64,000 bases of DNA from Macrocybe gigantea. Taxonomy: Eukaryota > Basidiomycota > Agaricomycetes > Agaricales > Callistosporiaceae. Made by a program: the position numbers and the translations under genes. Of the stretch, positions 33,103 to 46,543 are shown piece by piece. The DNA is taken from the NCBI GenBank assembly GCA_011319805.1, contig SJRY01000004.1, forward strand, positions 124,001-188,000, written 5' to 3'. The notes under the pieces were generated by a model. It was given only the letters and a program-made list of their open reading frames with translations, had not been told where the DNA came from and did no database searches. Each line of letters starts with the position of its first letter. The first letter of the stretch is position 1.

Positions 33103-33860
33103 TTAGAGCCACTGAGTCTTATCCCAAGCGGGATCTTGCAGAAACGCGCAGAGGACTTTACTGCCAGTCTGACGTGGACATAAAACAAAGATTTGGAAAA
33201 TGGACAGACGAGATCGGCAAGGGCGCAGGCATACCTGGAGCAGAGGGTGTCCGGCGACGATGCTCAAGAACCGCTCGAGGCCCTCCCTCCTCGTCTCGAT
33301 GACTTCGTCCGAGAAGCGGTTCGTGAACACTTTTCCAGGCAAGGGTGGGATGTTCACCCGCGTCGATTCGTTCTCCAATATGTCGCGGAATGCCTCAAAA
33401 TCGGAGTACCGTCTCCGGACGACGGAATGACGAAGTTTGAATGCGGGGATGTTCGTCTGCGGCCATCGGATGGTGCATAAGGCTTCCAAAGCTGCAAATC
33501 ACCGGTCTAGAACACTCGCCTTGCAAACTATCTCGTAGTCGGTGTACATCTTCCTCCCAAAGCCTTGTCACAAGACATGAGCCGAAAGGACAAGGAAACG
33601 TCTCAAAGTCGGCTGCCCTACCATGAGTCTGTGGGTTCCTCACTTCAATCTCCAAGAAGCTTTCTGGCACGCTATACATTTCCTCGATCTAAATGGACAT
33701 GAGCAAGGAAAAAAAAGAAGGTCCTGTCCGTGTTTATTCAAGCCGTTCCAGGAAGACGACATGGGTTTCTGCTTACGGTTTGTTCACGTCCGATAGAGAG
33801 AGAGCCGTCAAAGGCGCTGCTGCGCGCGAACGGCGAGACTGGCGAGATTGCGCTCGACAT
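33103..33860 (-). CDS. SNX3: Sorting nexin 3 (PX-domain retromer cargo adaptor)
   Basis: 160 residues, the normal family length, in five exons: 33860-33777, 33688-33622, 33563-33520, 33456-33235 and 33168-33103. Nearly the whole protein is a PX domain that binds PI3P on endosomes. Visible are [34 protein letters not shown] with the PI3P-binding [30 protein letters not shown] and the end [17 protein letters not shown]3/Grd19 sorts cargo with retromer. The third intron has a GC donor (AAG|gcgagt to ccgcag); the other three are GT-AG. The start at [11 protein letters not shown] is preferred; an in-frame ATG at 33935 would add 25 residues. It lies about 250 bases upstream of, and on the same strand as, the Sec2-type gene. 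Confidence 0.93.
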
Positions 33861-34811
33861 TTGAGCAGATGGGTGCTCCCAAAGCGGTGGAGGATTGAGG
33901 GTGTAGTGTATGGCCCCATGACCACAGCTGTGCATTACATCATGTGACTCATCATCAGCGATAACTGTTCAATACGTTCAAATTCAAAACTTTCAGGTTG
34001 TGGATACTAGCAGAACGTGTGTTCCAGCTATGGTCTAATCGATGGCAGAAAAGAAAGGCCAAGGGAGAATGGGTTGCTGACGATACTCGGCATCGATGCG
34101 AAGGAATTGCTTCGGATCATGCTACGTCTCCTGGATTCACTTGCTATCAAGCACATCACATCCGCCGAGAGGCAGGAGCTTGAGCAAGGCTCCTCACAAG
34201 AACAAATGAAGAGACGTTGAACAAGGTGTGGAATCGTTCCAGACACGTTGCTTTCTACACTCATCGAGCGCAATTCCGACCACCTCATGGTTGTCTTGCT
34301 CCGATCTCCAGAACCTTTCCGTGGACTATATGAATGGCCCCTTTATCATCTGGACAGCTCTCCAATTTCACAGAGGAATGTGCAAACCCAAAGCAAAGCA
34401 CTTACTAGCATTCAATCCGATCAAAAACGTTCCATCAAACTCAGTCGATGCAAAGTATATATTGTATGCTGTGCACTGAGCACAGCTCACCCACCTCCAA
34501 TTCACTACCCGTGCAACATGAGCCTCAGAACCAACCTCTCCGGCGCGAGTCCTGCTCCAACAAAAAACCACTCGACGAAGCGTATGCGAAGCGCACGGCG
34601 TGTCGCGACCAGCTGAAGATACACACGGGAGTGCAACACGGCTCGAGGCGCTGGACCACATACACCGACTGCGAATACCGGCGAATGTACCGCTGCAAGT
34701 TCAGTCATTCCATCTTCAGCACTGACCGCATAGCGAAACTCGTTTGTCTTTTTATGTGTCTCGGCACGGCGTGTTCTTGACTGCTTCTGTGTCGTTGGTA
34801 ATAAGGCAAGG

Positions 34812-35428
34812 TTGTCCGATGATGGGTTGGTGTCAATTCATCAGAAGTACGGATTCGAGATATATGGAGCGTATGAGGGGACGGGATGGGGCCATACGCT
34901 CTGCATGAGAGTCGGCGGCCAAGAGGAAACGTACGACGGAAGGTCCGAACTTACAAAGGCCATCGCAGTGGCCGAACACCGTCGCAGCACCGTACGTATC
35001 ACTTTCCACCTCTGAAAGATAAGCTGAACCACCCCCAAAAAATATCAACCCAGCCCTTTCACTCGACAAAGCAGCAGACTCTATGCCCATATCACAAGGA
35101 AGACAGCGCAGAGTATCTACTTGCCGAAGCGGCGCAGTGCCGCTTCGACCACTCGTTGATCGACGGGGAGCGCATCGACCGTCTCGTGCGCTGGCCTGCT
35201 AACGGTTTCGGCGATGCGCATTATTTCACGCTCGAGTGTCGCGTCTCGCAAGGCGTCGTGGCGTGGAAGCTCACTCTGAACGCTGATGCGTTTGTGAGGC
35301 TCAGTCCGTCGGACGCCCTCGCGAGGAAGCTACCGCCGCGCCCCATTGTTCGCCAGGGCGCGAGCCTGCTGGAAGTAGTCAGGAGTTTTGAAGAGTTGCT
35401 CGGCCTTGCCGGCCGGCCCATTCTCTGA
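34812..35428 (+). CDS. Uncharacterised small protein, two exons
   Basis: Not recognised. Two stretches in consistent frame join by GT-AG: up to about 34990 (YGFEIYGAYEGTGWGHTLCM, then ELTKAIAVAEHRR) and from about 35041 to the stop at 35426-35428 (CRFDHSLIDGERIDRLVRWP, then SLLEVVRSFEELLGLAGRPIL). The composition looks coding (amphipathic helices, GC-rich third positions in the second exon). The beginning is unclear: no ATG opens the first stretch, and an upstream exon in 34500-34730 is possible. A predicted globular protein of about 190 residues, role unknown. Confidence 0.4.
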
Positions 35429-38400
35429 ACGATTCGTCTTTTAGTGGCCGCAGAAACTTTTTTTTTACATGCTGCATGTGTCAGGCAACACTGCTTCCTG
35501 GATTTCTCTTTGTTCATATTTCGCGGAGCATTCAAAGTCACTGAGCTAACATGTAATCATCAGAGATTCCACGCTCGTGAGTGAGACGATGACTGTGAAA
35601 GTTAACAGGCTATCAAGCTTGTTACTGGGCAGCCGGGATTCCTTGGCTTCAAATTCGCTTTTGAGATTCGGACGAGCTGCTCAGCGACTCGTTCGTTCCA
35701 TGACGAATGTTCTTTGTGGCTCACATTTCAGCAATCAGAAAGAGCACAAAGAGCATGGGTGCATCGCACCGCACCACATCGCATCGCATCGCAAGAATGT
35801 GATCTCAGTCTCTTTTCCCGTTTCGAATCACGGCAAAAATCCCGCCTCTGAAACTGACGCGCATTGCGTAATTATGCCATTGCACGAAGAGCAGAGTGCG
35901 ACACCGTATCATGTACGTGTACGTGTGTGGAGCGTGGAGAGAGCTCTATCGAGGTTGTGGAATGGAAGCTGTTGGTGGAGCGGCTGAGGTTGCTTCATTA
36001 CGAGTTGCTTGAATGACGAATACGACGGACGAAGGCCGAAAGGTGTCCAGGTAATCCGATCACAGGCGCCACCATCAAATCCTCTGATATCGTTCGTCCT
36101 TGAAGCTGAATCCACGAACGATAGGTAGTGCTTATGACTCGAGCATTACTGAGCTCCTCATGCTCTCAACGTGGCAGTTGTCATCTGTCCCCTCGCCACT
36201 GAGCCGGATCATGATAACGTTCCTTTGTAAGGCATGAGGCGTGTCTTAACGCGGCAATGCACGCCTGCCGTCATTGCCTACCAGATATTGCTGTGAGGAC
36301 TCTGGCCTTCATGAAACGGCGACTGCACTTGAGAGTCCAGCCCGAGCTGGACAGGATCCTTGTTCTCTCATTCATGTTCGTGGTCTAGCCTGGATAGATC
36401 GCAGCCTAAATCCATGCTCAGCCACACAGCACTAGTGATCATGATGGTGGCTAAACACTCCTGATGACAGCCCGTGCCTGCATTTACCAGCAAGACACTG
36501 AATTACAGGCGACAATCGAACTTCTGGAATCTCCGTGCAAAGCCCGAGGACAACTGGAGCCTTCTCTCCGAGCCGCGCTGGCCAGCGGCACCGACGGCAT
36601 CATGAAAGCCCTGAGAATGGACTAGACCGGTGTGGGGCACGCAATGCAGGCGTAGCCACGCTGTGTACCTTCTAGGATAAGGAAAAGCAAAACCAGGATT
36701 CCGGTCCATGCGTGCCGGTGCGTGGCGAAGGCATGGCTTTCGACGAAGTTGGAACTTGGAAGTATCGAGGGGCAGCTTCGTCGGTCGCTTGTCGAGGCGG
36801 CACCGATTGCAATGCGGATGCTTAAGCTTCACTATTCGAATTTGTCAATCTCATCATCCTCGTACGCTATTATCGAAATATCCATTTCTCGTCCTGGCTG
36901 TTTGGCTCCTCGCAATCGGAAAACGGCATTCAGCGCCTCCTTATGGCCGCCACTTGGCCAGATTCCACGGTCATGATCCATCTTTCATGTTTTGCGCTCC
37001 GACAAACTTCTTTTTTTCATTGTCAGACATACGGGAGATTTCAGAAGATGGATGCGGTCTGGCCCCTTCTGCCATTCCATTGGTGGGGAGGGTTTCTTCT
37101 GGACGGGCTGGCTCGTTGACGGGTTTTATCGGACAAGGACGTATACAGTGTAGCATATGATAGCCTTTGGCCAGAAGCTGCATAGCGATAGTCCGAGATA
37201 ATCATGACATGCTTCATCTATTGCATCCATCGTCAATCGAGAAGACTGATAACAAGCGTTCTGGCATCGTGTGTGGCGCGTCTTTCTAGGTGCTGTAGAT
37301 CGTGGGCTGAGAGGTGTCCAGGCTAGAAAAAATGCTTCCCTAAATTTCCGGATCTTGCGTCCGCTTTGAGGTGTCCTGCAATCACCGGCTATGCTGGCCC
37401 CGCATGCAAAGACGTGGGGAAGCGGTCTTTGCGGGTCAAGATCATGCGGGAGATGATATGCCTGGAAAAAGTGTCCGACTTTTCTTTCTTGCCGTGGCAA
37501 GAGCCCCAAAACGTGTCCGTTTGGCGATGCGGGTCAGCTGGCCCGCGACGACGGCCGAAAAGAAAGGAAAATCGCCACACGCTATACTGCGAATGTCAAA
37601 CATTCTCATCTCATCCGTTCGACGCAGAAATCTCGGCCGTATAAGGGAAAACAATGGTTAACAAAACGGGCATAGGGCCATCATCGATCTAGGTGTCCTC
37701 AGAGGTGATATCATCGCGCAAAGGCTGTGGCACACGCAGAGAGCCTGGATGATGGCCGGGCCAAAGATAGAAAAGCATGCCCTGATCGAGCGAGGAGAAA
37801 AAGAACTCGGTCGACGTTTGTGCGGGCCATAACGTCTGCGTGTGAGCGATCCTATCATAGGAACGAGGGTCGTTTATCCCGGCAAGGCAAGAGGGAGAGA
37901 GGATGAGGTGTGAGACCGTTGTCAGAAAGAAACGAGCCGGATCCGCGCGGATGATCGTGTTTTTTTTTTTTCGAACCCGTTCGGGCGAGCTGCAGCCGAG
38001 CCGAGCCAGCGCTTGCTTTGGCGGGAATCTTGGGGTCGCGTTGGGTAGATCCGGATTTTTGGACTTGAGGATGAGGCCGATATGTGTGTTTGTGTGTGCA
38101 AAAAGGCTAGGGCGGAAAAGAGGGACAGACTCCTGTCAGATGCAAGTCACGGTCTGAGGATGCTAGAACAGTCCGAGGAATGGAAGTCTACTGCATTTCG
38201 ACAAGTTCTCAATGATACTATGCATCGAAGAAAGTTTGAACGGTCTAATGGAATGCAGCAAGGCGATGATGTTACACTAGCCAAATTCCGATGAAAGGAG
38301 CACATATCCGCCTTGCGTCGAGCCATGAGCGATCTGAGGATTTTTTGAGCAGAAGGGGAGACAACAAAGCGGAGGCCCTATTTCATAAGGAAAAAAAGAA

Positions 38401-39238
38401 AAGAGAGAAAACGGCGGGTGGTTGGAGCCCGCAGCACCTTCTTGTCCTTTGTGTAGGAGCGTGTACGTGCGCGTGGCATCCCTAAACCAATGCATCCAGC
38501 ATATTTCAAGTCCCTCATTCATTCGTCCCCCTTTGTTTTGCCTGTCCGTGGTCTTGTTTGAATTTTGAAGGGCTCATTAAGACACAGGGGGTGGCTGGAC
38601 GCGAGGAACGAAGACCGGCTGTCTCACGCAGCACAAGCACACCAAATCAAAAAAAAAAAAAAGAGGGTTCGATCCGGCACAAAATCGTCGACTCCCAGAA
38701 TCGATCCCATCGACGTGGCAAAACTGTACGCTGTGGAAGACATATCGAAACGATCCGTGGTTCAGGTGGTTCGGCTACATAAGCTACATATGATACAGGC
38801 GTGGGGAGATGAAAGGGGGAAAAAAATTGTTGCGTTACAGAGTCCGAGTGGGCATCCATCAACTGTGCGAGGCGGAGCAACGTCGGCATGCCAAGAGGAG
38901 GAAAACCCAGATTCCTGGGAACAATCAACAGGGGCATTTCGCCTCCACCATAATCAAAAAAAAAACGAGGAATACGAAAAAAAAATTAAAAAAGAAATAA
39001 AACCGTCAAAGTAGGATGATATGAATGAACCCGTTCCGATAATCCTAAATTCAAAAACAAAGTACTAGACGTAGTAGTGGAATGAGTGTGTGCCCCTTGG
39101 TCTGTAATAGCAAATGACATAGATGATATGCGAGAGGAGAGAGATGAGAGATGAAAAATGCTCAGAACAACGTATGAACCCAGGTCCATAAGGAAAAAAA
39201 AGAAAAAAAAAAAGACAAAAAAAAAGACAAGACGCCAA
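35429..39238. other. Gene-poor stretch
   Basis: About 3.8 kb in which I could not support any gene. Numerous short frames appear on both strands without family resemblance or splice logic. Poly(A)/poly(T)-rich runs occur near 37965, 38650, 38820, 38960 and 39190. Old, unrecognisable transposon sequence is possible. Confidence 0.45.
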
Positions 39239-42200
39239 TCACACCTTTTCGCTTCCAAACACCCAACCGAACCACTTGCCCTTCCCCAGCGCACCCAAGC
39301 TCAACCCGCGCGTCGTCCCGTCGTGCTCAGCACCTTCACCTACCGCATCCGCATCGCCATCCAGCGGGTCAGCGACGGGCGTGTCCGGCGGGACGCCGAG
39401 CCCCTCAATGCTCGCGAACGAGACGTACCCCTCCGTGCGGCGCAGCTGCTCCGAGGCTTTGCGCGCGTTGAACACGGGGCGCGGGGGCAAGAGCGGCGAG
39501 GCGACCTCGGCATGTCTGCGAATGTGGAGGAGAGAGAGGCGTCGGGAGAGGCGAGCCGCGCGTGCGCAGATGCGGGCGTGAGCGTGCGCGTCGAGAGCTT
39601 GGAAGGCGAAGTGACGGTCGAAGGCGAGGGCGACGTCGACGTCGTGCGGAACGGCGAAGGCGAGCGGATCTGCTGCTGCAGCTCCTGTTGTTGTTGTTGT
39701 GCTTGCGCGTGACTGTACACTGGAGAGGAAAACACGCGCTGGTGCTGGTGCTGGTGCTGGTGCTGTTGCTGAACCTGGCGATGCGAAGACTGCGACGAGC
39801 GCCGCTGCATGCCGGGTTGGTTCGGCAGCTGTGCGTGCGGCGCCGTGCGCGGGGACGGCGGGCCGAGCCCGTATTCGTGTTCGTGTCTGCGTTCGTGGAC
39901 AAAAGAGATGGCTCGACAGGCCGGTGGACGCCTTTGGACACGCTCCTGCTCAGCGCCTCACCAAGCGCCGGCGTCTCGTCGAGCGGCTGCACATGCGAGG
40001 GCAGAGGCGGAGTCGGCGGGGGCGTAAGGAGTTCCTTTTCCTTTTCCTTGCCTTTCCCGTTCCCATTCCTGTTTCCGCTGCCATTGCGGCTGCCGGCGCC
40101 AGCGCCCGCAGACAGTGTGGAGCCCGAATTGGTATTCGAGCCCGAGCCGGACCTAGCCGAGTTCGAGCTCGAGCTCGCGGTAGCCGAGACGGGGACGGGT
40201 ATGCGAGACTGCATCCTGCGCGGTGTGGACGGGTTGGAAGTCAGAGTCCGCGTCGACGTCGGTGGCGTGCGTTTCGGGGCCGGAGCAGGAGTGGAGGATA
40301 GCGCGGGAGGCGTGGTGGGCATCGCGGACGGCGTCGCGTGTTTAGGATGGGAGAAAGGCGAGAGCGAGTTGGAAGACGAGGAGCGCGAGTTGGGCGTCGT
40401 CAAGTTCGTCGTGGTGGACGATGCGATGGTATTCGTGCGTGTGGAGATGGTGGAAGACTTTGATGTAGGAGGAGTGACGACGTTCTGCTAGGTGGTATAT
40501 ATGTTCAATACAGATGCAAGGGTCATTAAAGCGGGAAGACAAAGGGAGAGGGGGCCACAAGGATCGACTCACCGCAGCATTGTCCGCCGGACGACGGGGC
40601 CACGCATCTTCTGGTTCTCCTCGTTGGGCTCGAGGCGGTTCGGGCGCCGCGGCGCATGTAGAAAGGACTTTTTCGAGGCGAACGCGGAGAGCGAGCTCGC
40701 TGCGCGTCATGGGCATCTTCTCGCCCTGTCTCTGGGATGGCGTGGAAGGCAGGGAGAGGCGCTTCCTGTCTCTCTCCCTGGGCGTGCCGTATAGCTGTTG
40801 TGGTTGTGGCTGCTGTTGCCGGGCAGGGCTCGTCGGGGCGTACGCGCTGGACCCGACGAGACCCATGTGGTGCTTGTGCTGGTGCGCTGCTGGGTATCGC
40901 GCAGAGGCAGGCGAGGCGGAGAGCGGCGAGTCTGTCAGACGAGCGTTGTCGTCGTCGTAAGGCGACGTGCTAGCGTTGGAGTGAGAGTGAGAGCGAAAAG
41001 GCGAGAGTGCGGCGGGCGAGGAGGACGGGCGTGTTTTTTTATTGTGGTAGTCGGAGGCGGCGGGGCCTGTTCTTTCACGCGCATCGCCACGGCTCCAGCT
41101 CCAGCCTGATCGATCAGCGCCGACGCCGGCATTCGCCTCAGCACACGCATCTCGATCAGCCTCGCCCTCGCCCTCGTTTTCGTTCTTGTTCTCAGCACCC
41201 TCGTCTCTGCGCACGTCCGACTCTGGTTCTGACTCTGCTGCGAGAGATCGTCCCTCCCTCCCCGAGCCGGACCCAAAGCCGAACACGTTGAGTCCGAACG
41301 GGATAGGCGTGGCTTTGGCGTGGGCGTGGGCATACGCTTGCGCTTGATCACGCTGCGCGGTGCGCACAGGGAACGTGGCCGACGAGGCGGAGCGCGGGAG
41401 TGCAGGGAGCCTGCTGAATGATCGAAGTGGGGAGTGGCGTGGAGACGGAGAGGCTGGAGCAGCGCCAAAGCACGCGTCTTCGGCTTCGCAGCTGCGCATG
41501 AGCTGCTGGTGCAGGTAGTTGAGCGCCGGCGAGTCCCTGTCGGCATGCTCCCGGTCGTGCCACTGCTGCCACTGCGACTGCTGGCGTTGTTGCTGTTGCT
41601 GCTGGTGGCGCTGGTTCCGGTGCGGCGAGGCGAACGGCGAGGCAGGCGACGACGGCGTGGGGACGTGCGAGTGTCGTCGACGGTGCTTTGGCGGCGTCGA
41701 GGTCGGGGTGGAGGCTGAGGCGGCGAGGAAGGGCGGGAGGGGCGGGAGAGGGGGCACGGAGGCGCGCGGGCTGGGCGACCAGAGTCCGTTCCCGTTCCGC
41801 ACAGCGCCGTGCGACGATCGCTCGCGCTCCATCTCGTCGCGCATGAGCGTGTCTCGCAGGAGGCGCTCGGAGCGGCTCGGCGTCGCTGGGAGAAGGAGCG
41901 GAGAGGAGGGTGGCGAAGGGCGGTGGTGAGGCGATGCGGGGGTGCTCATGTCTGCTTGGACGTGTTCGAGTGTGAGGAAGGATTGGAGGAGAGGCGAGGG
42001 CGGTGCGGTGCGTGAGGACGACGGCAGAGGCGAAGACGACGGCGAGCGGGATGCAGACGACGGCGAAAGGAGTCGCACGAGCAGTGACGACTTGCGTTTC
42101 CTCCTATCCTGCGACGAATTGGGATCGGGGTGCTGCTGCTGGTCGGGTTTCGGGCGTCGCGGGGACGGAGGCGGGCAAGGCGTCGTCAGCTCGAAGCGGA

Positions 42201-42366
42201 GGGGCGACGGCGACGGCGACGAGGGCGACGGATGCTGCTGGCTTTCAGCAGCTCTCCTCCAAAATCTGGGGTCGTTATTTAAATCGTACGTGCTCGAGTC
42301 CGAGTCGAGCTGGCTTGCCACGCTCGAACCGGACGCGTGCAGGATTCCTGGGATTCCATCATTCAT
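39239..42366 (-). CDS. Long disordered Ser/Pro/Gln-rich protein
   Basis: Exon 1 runs 42366-40573 (598 codons) from MNDGIPGILHASGSSVASQL; the second exon starts at 40494 (NVVTPPTSKSSTISTRT). Composition is extremely rich in Ser, Pro, Gln, Ala and Arg, with short His-Gln repeats. Only a few ordered patches stand out: SERLLRDTLMRDEMERE, RSELALRVRLEKVLSTC and the C-terminal RPVFNARKASEQLRRTEGYV ending KWFGWVFGSEKV. That end segment looks conserved and could be a docking motif. In exon 2 the frame moves twice, near 39869 and near 39510. The first would be cured by one extra G; the second could be an intron (acceptor cattcgcag) or another missing base. No domain recognised; a signalling or transcription scaffold is a guess. 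Confidence 0.6.
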
Positions 42367-42967
42367 CCTCGTTGCCTCTCTTTTGAGGTTGAGCCCGACA
42401 CGCCCTCTAAAAGGAAAAGAAAAGGCGACAGAGGAGCTAAGCGTCCCCAGCTTCAAGTGATACGCGAACGAGGCTTGCCCCACCCAGGGACGCGAGGATA
42501 TTTATTGACGGACGCAACGGAAAAGAAAAAAATTCCAGTCTGCGGAGAAAAGGATTGGAGAAATCACTGAGGACGAGCTCTTTTTATTTCTTTTCGATGT
42601 CGTCGTCAACCCACACGGTCCCATAACCGTAACCCGGGTAACTCGTAAACGTGTAAACTGCAGCTCTAAACGATGGTTTCTACCTGGCTGACTGACTGAA
42701 TTCATAATGATGACGAGATAACATATAATACGACGACGCCCCGGACATCCACGGAATAGTTGAACAGATGGATGCACACTGCACAGGCCGTTTCCGTCGG
42801 GTTGCCCTTTCATCGATGATCAACAAACGTCGAAGTCGACTTTTGTTCCGTTTATAAATTATGTAATTTGGAACATCGATAATCTGTCAACGAACAATGT
42901 GGTTTCGAGTTCAGGCGCCTGAGCAGGCGCTCTCCTCTGGATTCTTTCGCAAATTAGACTCTGGCTG

Positions 42968-45250
42968 ATGTCTCTTCTTTTTACTGCCGCGCGAATCCTC
43001 TCATGGTGCGTCTGTTTATCACTGCTGAACATGGACGCCGCGAACTTCCATCCAGCCTTCCGAACGGCCCAAAGATCTCAACAAGACCATCGAACGATGC
43101 GAAAGCTCGTGAGAACCCACCCGCCCGAGCACCCGGCGCATATCTTTGCGCTCCAGGGAATCGTGGACTGCCTCTCTCACAGATTCGACCGGTCGAGAGA
43201 CCCGGCGGACCTCGACAGGGCTGTAGAGCTTTGCGAGCGCGTCATCGAGATCTGCGCGCAGGACGAACCAGGTTTGGCTGCGGATCGGAGGAGGGCGAGG
43301 TATTATCTGGCGGACGTGCTCCGAAAGAGATACGATGTGCGCAAGCGGATGAAGGACCTGGCGAGAGCTGTCGATGTGTGCAGGCAGAACGTCGCGTCGA
43401 CGCCGCCTGGCTACAACTCGACGCAGCTCGGCCTCGACGACTGCCTCTTTCAACTCGCCACGCTCCTCCGCACGCGCCTCTTTGCCAAGCGAAAGCTCTC
43501 GGATCTGGAGGAGATCGTTCGGCTCTTGCGGCAGTGCGTCGACATCGTGCCACCGGATTCGGACGCGCGTGCGACGGCCGAGGACCACTTGGCCGACGCA
43601 CTCACGGTGCGCTTTGAGAACAAGAAATGCCAGTCGGACATTGATGAAGCCGTAGATCTGCGCCGTCAGGTCCTGGCATATCGCACCCCGCGCAACACAC
43701 CAGGACACCTACGTCAGCTATGGAATGCCACACGTGATCTGTTCACGTCCTCCGCCCAGCGCGTCGCCCGAGGCGACGTTCTCGGCCGCTCGGCGCCGTT
43801 ACGATCCCTGGCGATCACTTTGCTGGTAAGGTTCGATGAGGCTCGAGACCTGTCAGACGTGGACGAGGCAATAGACGCCCTCCGACAGGCTGCCAAGTTG
43901 CACTCTCCTTTCAAGGACGACGCGCACGCGGACTGGTTGGCGCGTCTGGCTGAAGCGTACGCGCTGCGATTCAAGACGTCTCGTCTTTTGAGCGACATGG
44001 ACCACGCGGTGGACTTTGCGCGGTCCGTTTTGAAGCTTCGTCACTCTCTAGACGAGTCCGTGACTCTTTCCCTTGCTCGATATGCCGAGGTTGTTCACGA
44101 ACGGTACCTCGTCACGAAGAGTTTGGGGGATTTACGTGATGTGATGGCGAGTTTGAAGAGCATCGGCATGCTGTTCCGGTTTAATGCGCCGTCGGATCTG
44201 ACAAGATATGTTGAGCTGCTTGAAAGAGTGCTTGAATCGCAGACAGAGGGCGAACCCAGCTTGCTTCACATAGTCGATGACTTTGCTGCTATTCTGGAGA
44301 AGCGCTACAGTGGTAATTCTACAACCGATAAGGTCATCGATGCCGTCATTAGGCTACGAGAAAGGGCACTCGGACTTTCTTCACTGGGCACGCACAACGA
44401 AGCTTTTGGCACTGCACGACTTTCGAGAGCGTTTGGCATCAGATACCTATATGGGCTGTCCCGGCGATATATTGATTTGGACAAGGCCATCGAGCTGGCG
44501 GAACGAGCTTTGGAACTCGATCCTTCGGACAGCAATACGACGGCTTTTCTCGCCTTGTATCTCACCACTCGCTTTGATATAGCAAAGAGCGTGGAAGATC
44601 TGGACAGGGCCATCGCGCTCCACCACCAGTTGCTCGTTTTTCACCCGTCTGGGAGCAAGGAACACGTCGCCACGCTCAAGGATCTGTCGTTGTGCTTCAT
44701 GACGCGTTTCCCTCATACTGACGACTTGGAGGACGTGGACAGTGCCATCAAAGTGCTGGATCAGGCGCTCGCGTTGGCGACGCCGGACGATAAGGGATAT
44801 TACGAGCCCTTTGAGCGCCTCGCGACGGCGTACGGCCTTCGGTTTGACGTGACCAAGGACAAACGGGACCTCGACAACGCGATCGAGCAGTTCGAGCTGG
44901 CAGCGGCCATCGCACCGCAAGACCACACGTACATCAGCCACGTCGCCCACTCGCACTTTCTGCGCAGGCGCTACAAGCACTTCAAGGACGCCGCCGATCT
45001 CGACCGCGCGATCTGGGCGCTGGAGCGGACGCTAAGCTACAGCGTCGACGTCTCCAAAGCCGAGGTCTACTCACGTCTGGGCGCGTGCAAGCTCGCGCGG
45101 GCGAGCGGCGCCGCGTCGCATGAACGCGATGCGGCGTTTGCGGATTTGGAGCGCAGTGTGCGGATCGAGGACGGGGATGTGCGCCCGCGCTTCCTCGCCG
45201 CGCTCAAGTGGGCCAAGCACGCGACGCGCGCGGTGAACGAGAGGCCGTGG
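42968..45250 (+). pseudogene. TPR half of a second, interrupted TPR-CHAT gene
   Basis: One long exon of TPR-like repeats homologous in style to the intact TPR-CHAT gene: FALQGIVDCLSHRFDRSRDP, LERAVELCERVIEIC-type helices, and repeated LARYAEVVHERYL-like units. ATGs at 42968 and 43031 are both possible; the second (MDAANFHPAFR) is more family-like. The repeat homology runs to AALKWAKHATRAVNERPW at about 45250, where the intact gene continues into its linker and CHAT domain. Here it changes abruptly to AT-rich, non-family sequence and stops at 45521-45523. The matching CHAT half lies at 49062-49994 on the same strand. The repeats themselves have no stops, so a truncated protein could still be made. 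Confidence 0.75.
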
Positions 45251-46543
45251 ACCAATCATGCCAGCGTCAGGAGACCAATTTATCGACAAAACAAGAAAGC
45301 ACAAGTAGAATACATGACTAGCACAAAAGGAAGTTCGGATGCATACAATCTGGAGACCAAACTGACAATTAGCGTAAAGACTCAATGCCCAGCTCTCTGC
45401 TTCCTCCTCCTGTATGGCGGACTAGTAGGAGAGATGATCATATTGCTATTACGCCCTCAAGTTACCAATGCAAAAGGACTTGATAGATGGAAAGGACTGA
45501 CTCTGCTTTCACACAATCTTTGAGGTACACAATACAAACAGAACTATCTTCAAATTCCAAGGAGATCCGATCCTAAGTCCACCGACAGTAAGCCTTTCAT
45601 ATCACAAGCAGAGTGAGAATGTGAGATCACTTTTCCATTGCTTTCAAACAAATTGACAAATCTGCCAACATATTGTGTACCCTGGTACCAGAACATCCAC
45701 CTTCCCTATAAACAGTCCAGTATAATAGTTGGCCTCTAACCAGAGCAACTTACTTTAAACATGCTAGCGGAGAGCAACAAGGATTGTGTTCTTGTTGTAC
45801 TATGACAGTCAGATTTTAGCATACTGTGGAGGAAAGAGGCGACTTACAGTCGTTTAGCAGTATCAGGGGGAAAGGAGCAGTAGAGTTCTAGGAGAGTCGC
45901 CTCAGTCACAACAGGTCTTTTTAAGTCCAAAAACTGCGGGCTTTGAAAAATCACCTTTCAGAAGGAATTCCGAGGTGAGCGAGATTGACTCAACACCAAC
46001 GGATTTGGTGTGTTGATGTGCGGAGAGAAGGAAGGTCAGATTCTGGACTAAGATTGACCTCTGAGCGACTAGAATACAGTAAACGCTGGCAATGAAGCCT
46101 TACACATGTTTGAGCAAGACTTATAGCACCAGCTTCAGTCAGAATTGAGGACTTGTCGTAGATTGTAGGCCGTGAAGTTGCGCGATGCATCGATTTTGTG
46201 GCGAAGTCGGTAAATTTCCCACTACGAATGCCTGAGAATGCATCAATTATCAGTCCACATCGCGATTGCCTATGCTTCTTTCCACATATCCAGCACTCAA
46301 GTAAGTACCCATCTTCCGGACTCTCACTCAGGTGGTTGGGACTCGTGAGAAGTTTTTGACGTGCATGTGGTTCAAACGTCGTTTAATCATTCTTCAACGC
46401 CCACTGTCCCTGACGGCCTGACGCCCGGCACAGGTATGACGTGAAACCAACGTCTGTAACTCCGCTGCTTCCCCATGATGTGGATATTTGCCTGCTTCTA
46501 AGCCACTACGCAATCTTTTGACTCACGCCCGCATCGCTTTGTC
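45251..46543. other. Left part of the insertion in the TPR-CHAT gene, non-coding
   Basis: About 1.3 kb, more AT-rich than its flanks, with no reading frame resembling reverse transcriptase, integrase, transposase or any host family. It may be promoter sequence carried with the kinase-like gene or the remains of a mobile element. I could not identify terminal repeats or a target-site duplication by eye. Confidence 0.4.

Noticed and set aside
39562..40491. Long plus-strand open frame opposite the disordered protein gene
   Set aside because: Arg/Gly/Val-rich shadow caused by high GC and strong codon bias of the minus-strand gene.
41434..42460. Several further plus-strand frames over 90 codons in 40.5-42.5 kb
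   Set aside because: All overlap exon 1 of the minus-strand gene and have the composition expected of its complement.
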